From Arthrobacter ulcerisalmonis (lineage in GTDB: Bacteria > Actinomycetota > Actinomycetes > Actinomycetales > Micrococcaceae), in NCBI RefSeq assembly GCF_900609065.1, contig NZ_UXAU01000009.1:310001-374000 (forward strand): DNA of 64,000 nucleotides, written 5' to 3'. Shown here piece by piece: positions 35,003-43,756 of this stretch; positions within the stretch are counted from its first letter, which is position 1, and every line of letters begins with the position of its first letter. Position numbers and translations under genes: made by a program. The notes under the pieces are model-generated. The model had not been told where the DNA came from, did no database searches, and saw nothing but the letters and a program-made list of their open reading frames with translations.

Positions 35003-35383
35003 CTAGGCGGCGAGGGCCACCCAGCCTGAACAGCCGTAAATTCCGGTGTTTGCGCTGCGGTTGTTCAGGCATGCGCGAAGGTAGACAGTTCCCCGGATGC
35101 CGCTGTTCTGGACGGCGGATGTGGTGCCAGTTCCGTTGCTGTTGGTCAGCGTTGCGGTGTAGGTCCCGCCGTTGAGGGTGTAGCGGAGCTGCGCCACGGA
35201 CGAGACGCCGTCCTTGCGCGTATCTGTGCTTGAGAGGGTATTCGAGGCTGAGTTCCAGTACGCGGAAGAGCCTCCCACCGATGCTCCCCCACTTGCGAAA
35301 GCCATTGACGGTGTTGCAAACAACGTAATTCCCACAGCCCCTGCCACTGTGGCTGAGGCAATTCCCCATTTGGATTTGCGCAT
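35003..35383 (-). CDS. Small secreted protein
   Basis: 126 aa from ATG 35383, picked because GGAAGGA lies eight bases upstream. The N-terminus is a signal peptide: MRKSKWG, a hydrophobic stretch IASATVAGAVGITLF, then ATPSMAFA-SG as cleavage site. The mature part is Ser/Thr/Asn/Gly-rich with two cysteines near the end (RACLNNRSA, YGCSGWVALAA) that could form a disulfide. No family recognised. It could be a surface or spore-coat-like filler protein; no function is claimed. Confidence 0.7.
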   Translation of the reverse strand: MRKSKWGIASATVAGAVGITLFATPSMAFASGGASVGGSSAYWNSASNTLSSTDTRKDGVSSVAQLRYTLNGGTYTATLTNSNGTGTTSAVQNSGIRGTVYLRACLNNRSANTGIYGCSGWVALAA

Positions 35384-35533
35384 TTCGTTGATCCTTCCCA
35401 TGATCGATTTCCGATGAGAACGGCTCACGAAATGACAAATATGTCAGCCGCTCTGTCACATAGTGACAGCCCCTTCTAGGTTAATCAAGACTTTTGATAA
35501 AACCTCACGGGGAAATGCTCCGCCATGCACACA

Positions 35534-35571
35534 CCCCGGCTTCCACGGCTGTAATGGCCTGGAAGCCGGGG
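35534..35571 (-). terminator. Hairpin terminator after the Usp gene
   Basis: Perfect 12-bp arms CCCCGGCTTCCA (35534-35545) and TGGAAGCCGGGG (35560-35571) around a 14-base loop, just after the stop of the minus-strand universal stress gene. No T tract. Confidence 0.65.
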
Positions 35572-35587
35572 CGGAGGAAGTGCAGGA

Positions 35588-35980
35588 CTAGCTTGCTTTG
35601 ACGGCCAGCACCGGGCAGTCGGCCTCGAGCAGGATCCGCTGCGAAACGCTGCCCATGATGAGTTTGCCCACCGGACTCCGGCGGCGGAGCCCAATGACGA
35701 TCAACTCGGCGTTGTGCTCCTCGGCGGCGTCGAGGACTTCCGCCGCAGCATCATGGCCGCGGACCGGCTGCTTGATGACGTGCTTGATGCCCTGCGTGGC
35801 CAGTCGATCCTCAATGGTTTGGATTTCGGCGTCCTGGGCGTACCGGTTATCCACCAGCGCATCACCCTTGGATGAGTTGATGACCAGCATGGTGGTGTCG
35901 GTCTTGCGGGCTTCGGCGATGGCCTGGGTCAGGGCCGCCTCGCCCTCGGGGGTGGGGACGTATCCCACAACGATCGTCAT
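35588..35980 (-). CDS. Universal stress protein (single domain)
   Basis: 130 aa. UspA fold: MTIVVGYVPTPEGEAALTQA, the AELIVIGLRRRSPVGKLIMG ATP-loop-like segment (GLRRRSPVGKLIMGS), and ILLEADCPVLAVKAS. AAGGAG precedes the ATG. It follows tctA by 32 bp on the same strand, so it is the last gene of the tricarboxylate transporter operon, an arrangement seen with other solute importers. Confidence 0.9.
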   Translation of the reverse strand: MTIVVGYVPTPEGEAALTQAIAEARKTDTTMLVINSSKGDALVDNRYAQDAEIQTIEDRLATQGIKHVIKQPVRGHDAAAEVLDAAEEHNAELIVIGLRRRSPVGKLIMGSVSQRILLEADCPVLAVKAS

Positions 35981-36012
35981 GCTTACTCCTTGGGGTTGCT
36001 CACAGTAAAGGG

Positions 36013-37545
36013 TCAGTCGCTGTAGTCGGCCGCGCCGGAATTGGCGGGAAGCAGTGGCTTTTTGGCGGGTCGGTTGCCCCGGATCAGCTTGAACAGCAGG
36101 GGCCAGAGCAGGACGATCGCCACGATGATGTAGACGACGACGGCGATCGGCTCACTGAACAGGCCGGCCGGATCGCCGCTGGAGAGTTGGAGCGACTTGC
36201 GGAGCTGGTCCTCGAGCCGTGGGCCCAGGATCACGCCGAGGATCAACGGCAGGACGGGGAGGCCAAACCTGCGCATCATGAACCCGAGGGCGCCAAACAC
36301 CAGCAGCAGCACCAGGTCGAACGCCTGCAGGTTCACCGAGTAGGCGCCCAGGGTGGCGAAGAACAGGATGCCGGCGTAGAGGTACGGGCGGGGAATCTGC
36401 AGCAGCTTGGCCCACAGCGGAGCCAGCGGCAGGTTGATGACCAACAGCAGCAGGTTGCCGATGAAGAGGCTGGCAATCAAGGCCCATACCAGGGGGCCTT
36501 GGGTGGCGAACAGCTGCGGGCCCGGCTGGATGCCGTAGCCGGTGAAGGCCGCCAGCATCACCGCTGCGGTGGCGTTGGTGGGCAGGCCCAGGGCCAGCAT
36601 GGGGGTCAAGGTGCCGGCAGCAGCAGCGTTGTTTGCAGCTTCCGGTCCGGCGACGCCCTCGATGGCACCCTTGCCAAACTCTTCGGGGTACTTGGTGAGC
36701 CGCTTCTCCGTGACGTAGGAGAGGAAGGTAGGAATTTCAGCGCCACCGGCAGGGAGTGCGCCGAAGGGAAAGCCGAACGCCGTGCCACGGAGCCAGGGCT
36801 TCCATGACCGTTGCCAGTCCTTCTTGCCCATCCAGGGCGCGCCGACAGGGATGGCCTGGGCAGGGGTGCGGCGCAGATGGGCTGCCACCCAGAGAGCCTC
36901 GCCAACGGCGAAGATGGCTACAGCAACCACCACGATGTCCAGGCCGTCGGCCAGCAGGGGAATCCCGAAGGTGAGCCGGGCCTGGCCGGAACTCATGCCC
37001 ACCAGGCCGATGGCCAAGCCAAGGCCAAGGGCGGAGAAGCCACGCAGCCTGGAGGAACCCAAGACGGCAGTAACGGCCAGCAGGGCCAGGACCATGATGG
37101 CGAAGTAGCTGGGTGCGCCGAGGCTGACGGCGAACTTGACCACCACCGGTGCGCAGACTGCGAGGAGGGCGGTGCCGATGGTGCCGGCGACGAACGAGCC
37201 GATGGCCGCCGTCGCGAGTGCTTGGGCTGCCCTGCCCGCCTTGGCCATTTTGTTGCCTTCAATGGCTGTCACCACGGACGAGGATTCCCCGGGGGTGTTG
37301 AGGAGGATCGAGGTGGTGGAGCCGCCGTACATGCCGCCGTAGTAGATGCCCGCGAACATGATGAACGCACTGGTGGGTTCGAGGACCTGGGTTACGGGAA
37401 GCAGCAGGGCAACGGTCATGGCCGGTCCCAGTCCAGGCAGGACGCCGACGGCCGTGCCCAGGATGACGCCGATCACGGCATAGAGAAAATTCATGGGGGT
37501 CAGGGCGGTGGCGAAACCGTCCATGAGTGAGGACCAGACGTCCAT
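36013..37545 (-). CDS. tctA: Tripartite tricarboxylate transporter, large membrane subunit TctA
   Basis: 510 aa polytopic protein. TctA family signatures: [40 protein letters not shown] and [39 protein letters not shown] lies in the middle. It forms the channel of a sodium- or proton-driven uptake system for citrate-like acids with TctB and TctC. The start touches the tctB stop (TAATG type overlap at 37545). Confidence 0.95.
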   Translation of the reverse strand: MDVWSSLMDGFATALTPMNFLYAVIGVILGTAVGVLPGLGPAMTVALLLPVTQVLEPTSAFIMFAGIYYGGMYGGSTTSILLNTPGESSSVVTAIEGNKMAKAGRAAQALATAAIGSFVAGTIGTALLAVCAPVVVKFAVSLGAPSYFAIMVLALLAVTAVLGSSRLRGFSALGLGLAIGLVGMSSGQARLTFGIPLLADGLDIVVVAVAIFAVGEALWVAAHLRRTPAQAIPVGAPWMGKKDWQRSWKPWLRGTAFGFPFGALPAGGAEIPTFLSYVTEKRLTKYPEEFGKGAIEGVAGPEAANNAAAAGTLTPMLALGLPTNATAAVMLAAFTGYGIQPGPQLFATQGPLVWALIASLFIGNLLLLVINLPLAPLWAKLLQIPRPYLYAGILFFATLGAYSVNLQAFDLVLLLVFGALGFMMRRFGLPVLPLILGVILGPRLEDQLRKSLQLSSGDPAGLFSEPIAVVVYIIVAIVLLWPLLFKLIRGNRPAKKPLLPANSGAADYSD

Positions 37546-38048
37546 TACAGGACCCCTTCCAGAAGGCCCGCGGGCAGTAATATGCCGAGGCCAAGGTAGA
37601 AGCCGTAGAAAGTCAGCACCGACAGTGCAAGGGCGATGAGGCCATCACGGAGGTAATGCCTGCTGCCCAAGGCCCAGGCGCTGCCCCAGAAAAGGATGGT
37701 TCCGGAAATGACCCAGCCAGCCCAATCGATAAGCAGGATATTAAGGATGAAAGCACCCGCCAGGGGGATGACTGTTTTCCAGTCGGCGGGGTGCTCCAGG
37801 TCGACGTCCTCGCCGCCTTCGGCCTCTCCCTTGCCACCGCGCAGCACGTCGATGGCCAGGAATACGGCGCAGACCACCAGGAGGCCGGCCACAAGGTAAG
37901 GAAGTGTTTTCGGCCCTACCGGATCGGTGCGGGAGTACGTGATGGCCAGGCGACTGGCGTCGAGGAAGACGATCACCCCAGCCGCTCCGAGCAGGAGTGC
38001 AACCCCCAGCTCGGAGCGGCCTTTGAGGCGGGTGGCCAGTGAACTCAC
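37545..38048 (-). CDS. tctB: Tripartite tricarboxylate transporter, small membrane subunit TctB
   Basis: 167 aa, four membrane segments ([36 protein letters not shown], the [18 protein letters not shown] region, and [18 protein letters not shown]) with a charged loop between two and three. Size and position identify TctB. The stop overlaps the tctA start, and its start overlaps the tctC stop by four bases. Confidence 0.88.
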   Translation of the reverse strand: MSSLATRLKGRSELGVALLLGAAGVIVFLDASRLAITYSRTDPVGPKTLPYLVAGLLVVCAVFLAIDVLRGGKGEAEGGEDVDLEHPADWKTVIPLAGAFILNILLIDWAGWVISGTILFWGSAWALGSRHYLRDGLIALALSVLTFYGFYLGLGILLPAGLLEGVL

Positions 38049-39055
38049 GTCAAGCCAAGCTTGGTCAGGACATCAGCCACCCGCTTGTCCTGCTCGGTGA
38101 GGAAGGTCGTGAATTCGTCTCCGGTGATGAAGGCGTCAGACCAGCTGTGCGTCTTGAGTGCCTGCTTCCAGGCGTCGGTGCCGTGCATCTTCTCCAGGGC
38201 CGCGATAAGGGAAGCCTTCTGTGCGTCCGTGATTCCGGGAGGAGCCACCACGCCGCGCCAGTTGGTGAAGACTAGGTCGATGTTGGATTCCTTCAGGGTG
38301 GGGGCGTCGACGCCGTCGAGCCGCTCGGCGCCACTGGTGGCAAGGACGCGTACTTCGCCGGATTCGATCTGCTGCAGATATTCGCCTGCACCTGAGGCTG
38401 CGAAGCCCAGCTTGTTGCCGAGGATTGCGGGGAGCAGGTCGCCGCCGCCGTCGTAGGAGACGAAGTTGACCTTGGTGGCGTCAATTCCCACAGCGCCGGC
38501 CAGTTGCATCGGCAGCAGGTGGTCCGGTCCGCCCGGTGAGGAGCCGCCGCCTACGGAGATGGAACCCGGGTTCGCCTTCCAGGCGGTGACCAGGTCGTCA
38601 ATGGTCTTGTAGGGGGAGTCCTTGCTGACCATGATGGCGCCGGGCTCTTCGATCAGCCGGGCCAGCGGGGTGGTGGCGGTCAACTTGGACTCGGACTTGT
38701 TGGTGTAGCTTGCGCCCACCACGCCCAGGCCCATCAGCATGGCGAGGTCACCGTTGCCCTTTTCGTTGACGACGCGGGCAAGGCCCACCGTGCCGCCGGC
38801 ACCGGCAAGGTTGAAGACTTCGGTGTTGGTGGTGATTTTCTCGTCGTCCAGCACCTTCGCAGCGGCGCGGGCGGTTGTGTCGTACCCGCCACCGGGGGTG
38901 TTGGGGACCAAGATTTGGAGGCCGGTGATGGGGCCGGCGGCGGCGCCGGTGCCGTCTGTTCCGGTGGAGCTCTTGCCGGTGGCACCGCAGCCGGTGGCCA
39001 TCAGGGCGATGCCGGCGGCGACGGCGGCAATTCGCAATGCGCGGATCTGGCGCAT
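38045..39055 (-). CDS. tctC: Tripartite tricarboxylate transporter, substrate-binding lipoprotein TctC
   Basis: 336 aa. Lipoprotein signal MRQIRALRIAAVAAGIALMA followed by lipobox ATGCG. The mature part has the Bug/TctC pattern: LQILVPNTPGGGYDTTARAA near its start and GGGSSPGGPDHLLPMQLAGA. It captures the carboxylate outside the membrane. Promoter-proximal gene of tctCBA, divergent from a CitA/CitB-type two-component system. Confidence 0.93.
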   Translation of the reverse strand: MRQIRALRIAAVAAGIALMATGCGATGKSSTGTDGTGAAAGPITGLQILVPNTPGGGYDTTARAAAKVLDDEKITTNTEVFNLAGAGGTVGLARVVNEKGNGDLAMLMGLGVVGASYTNKSESKLTATTPLARLIEEPGAIMVSKDSPYKTIDDLVTAWKANPGSISVGGGSSPGGPDHLLPMQLAGAVGIDATKVNFVSYDGGGDLLPAILGNKLGFAASGAGEYLQQIESGEVRVLATSGAERLDGVDAPTLKESNIDLVFTNWRGVVAPPGITDAQKASLIAALEKMHGTDAWKQALKTHSWSDAFITGDEFTTFLTEQDKRVADVLTKLGLT

Positions 39056-39115
39056 GGTGTTCCTCTCATGAAAACTTTTCAGCGTTACTGACTGGTGCTC
39101 CGATGCTAGGACCGG

Positions 39116-39172
39116 CCGTGACCCGGGTCACTCTTATGTACGCAGAGAAAGTTAAGTACATTGTGGTCACGG
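39116..39172. promoter_or_regulatory. Nested inverted repeats in the tctC/sensor intergenic region
   Basis: Outer arms CCGTGACC (39116-39123) and GGTCACGG (39165-39172) enclose arms ATGTAC (39136-39141) and GTACAT (39156-39161). The left outer arm is also part of a perfect 14-bp palindrome GTGACCCGGGTCAC (39118-39131). Probable binding site for the response regulator. Confidence 0.5.
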
Positions 39173-39214
39173 TTCCGGGGTTCAACCGGCGGCCCAGGGG
39201 GTTCCGGCCTGCGA

Positions 39215-39220
39215 TATAGT
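39215..39220 (+). promoter_or_regulatory. Possible -10 box of the sensor kinase gene
   Basis: TATAGT, 51 bp before GTG 39272; no good -35 is visible, which is usual for an activated promoter. Confidence 0.35.
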
Positions 39221-39271
39221 TCCGGTACCCCGGCGGTGTCTGGGGCCACCCCCACTGAAGGATCCATCAGC

Positions 39272-40864
39272 GTGACTCGACGAAGAGGAATGTCCCTTGC
39301 TGGACAGTACCTGCTGTTGCAGCTGCTCATTGTGCTGGCGGTATTGGTGGGCGTGGTGGCCATTTCGCTGGCGCAGTCCGCCGCTACCTTTGAACGGACC
39401 GAAGGTCGGCGGGCACTTTCAGCCGCTGAGGCTTTGGGTAACAACCCCGCGGTGCGGGAGCTCCTCCCGGACGCGGAACCGCGGGCGGGCGCAGCCCTGA
39501 CGGCTGTTGCCGAATCGGTGCGGACCGTTTCCGGGTCTGCCCAGGTGGCGCTGGCCAAGCTGGACCTGACAGTGGTGGCGACCTCCGATCCCGGACTGCT
39601 GGCACGGAAACTTGATCTGGGCCAGAGCCGTGTCCTGGAGGGCAGGGCGTGGACCGGGGTGGTTGCCGGGGACGGGCCTGATGTTCTCTCCGCCCACGTT
39701 CCGGTCCTCAGCGAAGAGGGCACCCTGATCGGCGTCGCGTCGATCAGCAGGAATTACCCCACGGTCCTGGAACGGCTGGGTGACGCTGTGCCCAACCTGT
39801 TGACCTACCTGGGAGTGGCCAGTGTCTTGGGTGTGGCCGGCTCCCTGCTGCTGTCGCGCCGGGTCAAGCGGCAAACTCTGGGGATGGAGCCCAGCGAAAT
39901 CACCGGACTCGTTGAGAACCGTGAGGCCATGCTGCATGGGCTCAAGGAAGGCGTAGTGGCGCTGGATCCCAATGAGCGGGTGACGGTGGCCAACGACAGC
40001 GCACGGGAATTGCTGGGACTACCGGAAGACTGCGTGGGCCGGCGGCTTGCTTCTCTTTCTGTTGATCCTGCCCTGAAGGTGGTCCTGACCAGGGAGCAGG
40101 CTGAGGCTGACCAGCTGGTGCTGGTGGGGGAGCGGCTGGTGGTCTTGAACCGGGTGCCCATCCGCGCCCGCGGGAAAGAGATCGGTTCCGTGACCACGTT
40201 GCGTGACCGGACCGAGCTGTCCTCACTGGAGCGCGAACTTGGCACCACGCGCACCGCTACGGACACGCTGCGGGCGCAGGCCCACGAGTTCGCCAACCAG
40301 CTGCACGTCATTTCGGGCCTCATCCAGATCGGCGAGTACGATTCCGTGGTGCAGTTCGTCAATGGGGCCACGGTGGACCGGACCAGGCTCACCGACGAGG
40401 TGACCGACCGCATCCATGATCCCGCTCTTGCAGCGCTGCTGATCGCCAAGTCCAGCCTGGCTGCGGAACGGGGGGTCGCTCTGCAGCTCGACGCCGAATC
40501 GTCGCTGGGCACGGTGGATGAGGAGCTGTCCCGGGACCTGGCCACGGTGGCCGGAAACCTGGTGGACAACGCCCTGGATGCGCTCGCCGGGATCGCGGAG
40601 GCAGAGGTTCGGGTCCTGGTGGCGGAGGACGCCGCAGCGGTCACCGTGACTGTCAGCGACAACGGGCCGGGCGTTCCGGCGGAGGGCCGGGAAGAGATTT
40701 TTCGGCAGGGGTTCAGCACTAAAGACCACCGCCAGGACGGCGGCCGTGGCTTCGGCCTTGCCCTGTCTCGGGTGCTTTGCCGCAGGTCAGGTGGCGATCT
40801 GACGGTGTCCAATCATGACGGCGCAGTGTTTACTGCGCGCTTCCAGAGAGGTGCAGGGGAATGA
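39272..40864 (+). CDS. CitA/DcuS-type sensor histidine kinase
   Basis: 530 aa from GTG 39272 (GAAGGA upstream; ATG 39290 has no room for a ribosome site). One membrane helix (LLLQLLIVLAVLVGVVAISL), an extracytoplasmic PAS-like sensor to about residue 170, a second helix (LLTYLGVASVLGVAGSLLL), a cytoplasmic PAS domain, then the DHp helix with HEFANQLHVISGL (phospho-His) and the ATPase N box NLVDNALDAL, G boxes DNGPGVP and GRGFGLALSR. This architecture senses extracellular di- or tricarboxylates and fits control of the divergent tctCBA. Confidence 0.9.
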   Translation: MTRRRGMSLAGQYLLLQLLIVLAVLVGVVAISLAQSAATFERTEGRRALSAAEALGNNPAVRELLPDAEPRAGAALTAVAESVRTVSGSAQVALAKLDLTVVATSDPGLLARKLDLGQSRVLEGRAWTGVVAGDGPDVLSAHVPVLSEEGTLIGVASISRNYPTVLERLGDAVPNLLTYLGVASVLGVAGSLLLSRRVKRQTLGMEPSEITGLVENREAMLHGLKEGVVALDPNERVTVANDSARELLGLPEDCVGRRLASLSVDPALKVVLTREQAEADQLVLVGERLVVLNRVPIRARGKEIGSVTTLRDRTELSSLERELGTTRTATDTLRAQAHEFANQLHVISGLIQIGEYDSVVQFVNGATVDRTRLTDEVTDRIHDPALAALLIAKSSLAAERGVALQLDAESSLGTVDEELSRDLATVAGNLVDNALDALAGIAEAEVRVLVAEDAAAVTVTVSDNGPGVPAEGREEIFRQGFSTKDHRQDGGRGFGLALSRVLCRRSGGDLTVSNHDGAVFTARFQRGAGE

Positions 40865-41529
40865 TCAAGGTCCTGATTGTCGACGACGACTTCATGGTGG
40901 CCAAGGTCCATGCTGGTTTCATCCAACGGACGGCTGGATTTGCCGTGGTGGGAGCGGCCCATACCGGGGCGCAGGCGGTGCTCGAGACGCAGCGGCTGCA
41001 ACCCGATCTGGTCCTCCTGGACATCCACCTCCCGGACATCAACGGCCTGGACCTCATGCAGCGGCTGCGGGATGTGGCACCGGAGCTCGACGTGCTGGTC
41101 ATCAGCGCGGCCCGGGAAGTGGAGACCGTTCGCAGGGCACTCCGCGGCGGCATTGTGCACTACCTGATCAAGCCGTTTTCGCAGGCGGATCTGCAGGAAC
41201 GGCTGGAGCACTACCGGAACGCGTATCACGGGCTTGATTCGGCAAAGGATGTGGCGGAGCAGGCGGACGTGAACAGGGTTTTCGGCCTGGATCACAGTGA
41301 GCGGCCGCTTCCCAAAGGCTGCAGTGTGGAGACGCTGAAACTCGTGGAAGCGGCGCTCCATGCGGCGGCCGGCGACTTTTCTGCCGGTGAACTGGCAGAG
41401 CAGTTGGGGACATCACGGGTCAGTGCCAGGCGCTACCTGGAGTACCTGCATGACGTAGGTACCCTGGATGTCCGGCTCAAGTACGGCGTTGGCCGGCCGG
41501 AGCGACGCTACGTCCTAGCCGGGCACTGA
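40861..41529 (+). CDS. CitB/DcuR-type response regulator
   Basis: 222 aa. Receiver domain with acidic pocket VDDD (7-10), phospho-acceptor Asp54 (LLDIHLPD) and YLIKPF. The C-terminal region (AAGDFSAGELAEQLGTSRVS, ARRYLEYLHDVGTL) is the helix-turn-helix of the DcuR/CitB group. Start overlaps the kinase stop by four bases. It likely activates tctC through the inverted repeats upstream. Confidence 0.92.
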   Translation: MIKVLIVDDDFMVAKVHAGFIQRTAGFAVVGAAHTGAQAVLETQRLQPDLVLLDIHLPDINGLDLMQRLRDVAPELDVLVISAAREVETVRRALRGGIVHYLIKPFSQADLQERLEHYRNAYHGLDSAKDVAEQADVNRVFGLDHSERPLPKGCSVETLKLVEAALHAAAGDFSAGELAEQLGTSRVSARRYLEYLHDVGTLDVRLKYGVGRPERRYVLAGH

Positions 41530-41539
41530 CCACCTGCCA

Positions 41540-42979
41540 CTACATTCCGAGTGCGGCCTCGATGGGTCCCACGGCGAAGAACAGCAGGAAGGCTGCTGCC
41601 ACGGCCCACATCAGCGGGTGGATTTCCTTGATCCTGCCCTGGAACGTCCGGATCAGGACAAAGGCGATGAAGCCGGCGCCAAGGCCGTTGGCGATCGAGT
41701 AGGTGAACGGCATCAGCGTGAAGGTCAGGAACGCGGGGATGGCAATGCCCCAGTCCTGCCAGTCGATCTTGCCAACCTGCGAGACCATCATGAAGCCCAC
41801 CACCACCAGGGCGGGCGCCACGGCCTCGAACGGGACCAGGTTGATCAGCGGCGTGAAGAACATGGCCACCAAGAACAGCAATCCGGTGATGATTGACGCG
41901 AACCCAGTGCGGGCGCCTTCGCCAATTCCGGCACCCGCCTCGACGAAGATCTGGTTGGAGGAGACGGACGCGCCGCCGCCCACAATGGCACCGAGGGCAT
42001 CCACCTGGAGGACGCGGTCGACGTCGGGAATGTTGCCGTTCTCATCCACCGTGCCGGCCTCGTTGGCTAGGCCCACCATGGTGCCCATGGCGTCGAAGAA
42101 GATGCTCAGCAGGATCACAAAGGCCAGGAGCGTGGCGGCGACGAAGCCCAGGTGTTCAAAGGCGCCGAACGGGTTGGCCTTGCCGATCAGGGACAGGTCC
42201 GGGGCCGCCCAGCCGCTGAAGGTCGGAGCCACCAGGGACCAGCCTTGCGGGTTGGCCGTCTTGCCGTCGAAGCTGGGACCGATGTGCAGTGTCATTTCCA
42301 GGATCACTGAGATCACCGTGGAGGTGATGATGCCGATCAGGATGGCGCCCTTGACCTTGCGCACCACCAGGCCGATGGTCAGGATCAGCCCAAAGACGAA
42401 CACCGCAGTGGGCCACCCCAGGAGCTTGCCGTCAAAGCCCAGTCCCACCGGGACCGTGGTGCCGGCAACGTCCGGAATCCGCCGGACGAAGCCGGCGTTG
42501 ACCAAGCCGATGAGGGCGATGAAGAGCCCGATGCCCACCACGATCGCAGTTTTGAGTCCGTCCGGAACGGCCTTGAAAACAGCGGTCCGGAAGCCGGTGA
42601 GGACCAGGATCAGCATGGTGACGCCGGAGAGCACCACGAGGCCCATCATGTCGGGCCAAGTCAGGCCCGGGTTGGTGGACACCGTGACGGCCACGAACGC
42701 GTTGACGCCCAGACCCGTGGCGAGTGCGAAGGGGTGCTTGGCCCAGGCGCCCATCAGGATGGTCAGGATGCCAGCCACGAACGCGGTGACGGCGGCGACG
42801 GCAGTGAAGCCCAGCGTGGTGCCGTTGGAGTCGGCGCCGGACAGGATAAGTGGGTTCAAGACCACGATGTAGCTCATCGCGAAGAAGGTGGCGAAGCCGC
42901 CCCGGATTTCGCGTGAGAGATTGGAGCCGCGTTCGGTGATCTTGAAATACCGGTCCAGGGCAGAGCCTTGCTTGAGCAT
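41540..42979 (-). CDS. NCS2 (AzgA-like) purine permease
   Basis: 479 aa from ATG 42979 (GGAGG five bases upstream; the frame is open to 43015). AzgA/PbuG-type features: RYFKITERGSNLSREIRGGF, ATFFAMSYIVVLNPLILSGA, FALATGLGVNAFVAVTV and the second-half SSNQIFVEAGAGIGEGARTG. It imports guanine, hypoxanthine or adenine with protons; the exact base is not resolved. Its stop is 10 bp from the response regulator stop, so it is convergent and unrelated to the tct genes. Confidence 0.9.
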   Translation of the reverse strand: MLKQGSALDRYFKITERGSNLSREIRGGFATFFAMSYIVVLNPLILSGADSNGTTLGFTAVAAVTAFVAGILTILMGAWAKHPFALATGLGVNAFVAVTVSTNPGLTWPDMMGLVVLSGVTMLILVLTGFRTAVFKAVPDGLKTAIVVGIGLFIALIGLVNAGFVRRIPDVAGTTVPVGLGFDGKLLGWPTAVFVFGLILTIGLVVRKVKGAILIGIITSTVISVILEMTLHIGPSFDGKTANPQGWSLVAPTFSGWAAPDLSLIGKANPFGAFEHLGFVAATLLAFVILLSIFFDAMGTMVGLANEAGTVDENGNIPDVDRVLQVDALGAIVGGGASVSSNQIFVEAGAGIGEGARTGFASIITGLLFLVAMFFTPLINLVPFEAVAPALVVVGFMMVSQVGKIDWQDWGIAIPAFLTFTLMPFTYSIANGLGAGFIAFVLIRTFQGRIKEIHPLMWAVAAAFLLFFAVGPIEAALGM

Positions 42980-43053
42980 TGGTCCTCCGGGGGAAGTCTG
43001 TGGGGATACCTGCATCTTATGGCCGCGGCGCCCGGCCCAGCCCTCCTTTCACC

Positions 43054-43059
43054 TAGTCT
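43054..43059 (+). promoter_or_regulatory. Possible -10 box of the copC-like gene
   Basis: TAGTCT, 33 bp before ATG 43092, with AAGGAG in between. Confidence 0.3.
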
Positions 43060-43091
43060 GTAAGGAAGCCAACACAAGGAGCAGTGCCCGC

Positions 43092-43733
43092 ATGCGATCC
43101 ATCCGTCACCTGATGCTGAGCGTTCTCCTCGGCGTCGTCGTCTCCACTGCCGCGGTTTTGGGCGTTGCCGGTCCGGCCGCAGCGCACGATGCTGCCGAGT
43201 CCAGCACTCCCGCCCAGGGGACAGTGGTTGCCTCGGTTCCGGACATGGTGTCCGTGACGTTCAACAACAAGCCGCTGGGCGTTGGGCCGGCATTTTCGGT
43301 CAAGGACGCGAGCGGCACTGAATGGGCAGAGGGCCCTGTGGAGATCGTCGACAATGTGGCGTCGCAGCGGGTCAGGGCGGGTGGTCCGGCCGGGGAGTAC
43401 GTGGTGTCATGGCGCGTGGTCAGCTCCGATTCACACCCCATCGAGGGAACGTTCAGTTTCACCGCCACCGCGGGTTCTGCCCCTTCGGCAGGTTCCGGAA
43501 CTGAGGGTACGACGACGGCGCCCGCCGCGCCCGGGATGGGCACCGCCCAGCCCGGAACCACAGCCGCTCCGGACAACGCGGTCAGCGCTGCCCCGCCATT
43601 CCAGTGGAGCCTGGTGATTTTTGCGGTGGTGGCAGTGGGCCTGCTCATCGCGCTGGGCGTCTTGGCCCGGCGTCGGCTCTCAGCTGGCGACCGTGATGCC
43701 GACGATACGGGCAGCAACGACACCGGGAAGTAG
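43092..43733 (+). CDS. CopC-domain copper-binding protein with C-terminal anchor
   Basis: 213 aa. A signal peptide (MRSIRHLMLSVLLGVVVSTA... AGPAAA) is cleaved before HDAAESSTPAQG, so the mature N-terminus is His, the Cu(II)-binding end in CopC proteins. The conserved VVSSDSHPIEGTFSF supplies the other ligands. A Thr/Pro/Ala-rich linker (150-175) leads to a C-terminal membrane helix (WSLVIFAVVAVGLLIALGVL). CopD-like membrane permease is not fused or adjacent. The protein would sit on the outer face of the membrane. Confidence 0.88.
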   Translation: MRSIRHLMLSVLLGVVVSTAAVLGVAGPAAAHDAAESSTPAQGTVVASVPDMVSVTFNNKPLGVGPAFSVKDASGTEWAEGPVEIVDNVASQRVRAGGPAGEYVVSWRVVSSDSHPIEGTFSFTATAGSAPSAGSGTEGTTTAPAAPGMGTAQPGTTAAPDNAVSAAPPFQWSLVIFAVVAVGLLIALGVLARRRLSAGDRDADDTGSNDTGK

Positions 43734-43756
43734 CGCTAACCCACAGAGTCCCGCGT

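Noticed and set aside
41703-42872. 389-codon open frame antisense to the NCS2 permease
   Set aside because: Methionine/threonine/proline-rich mirror of membrane helices; no ribosome site.
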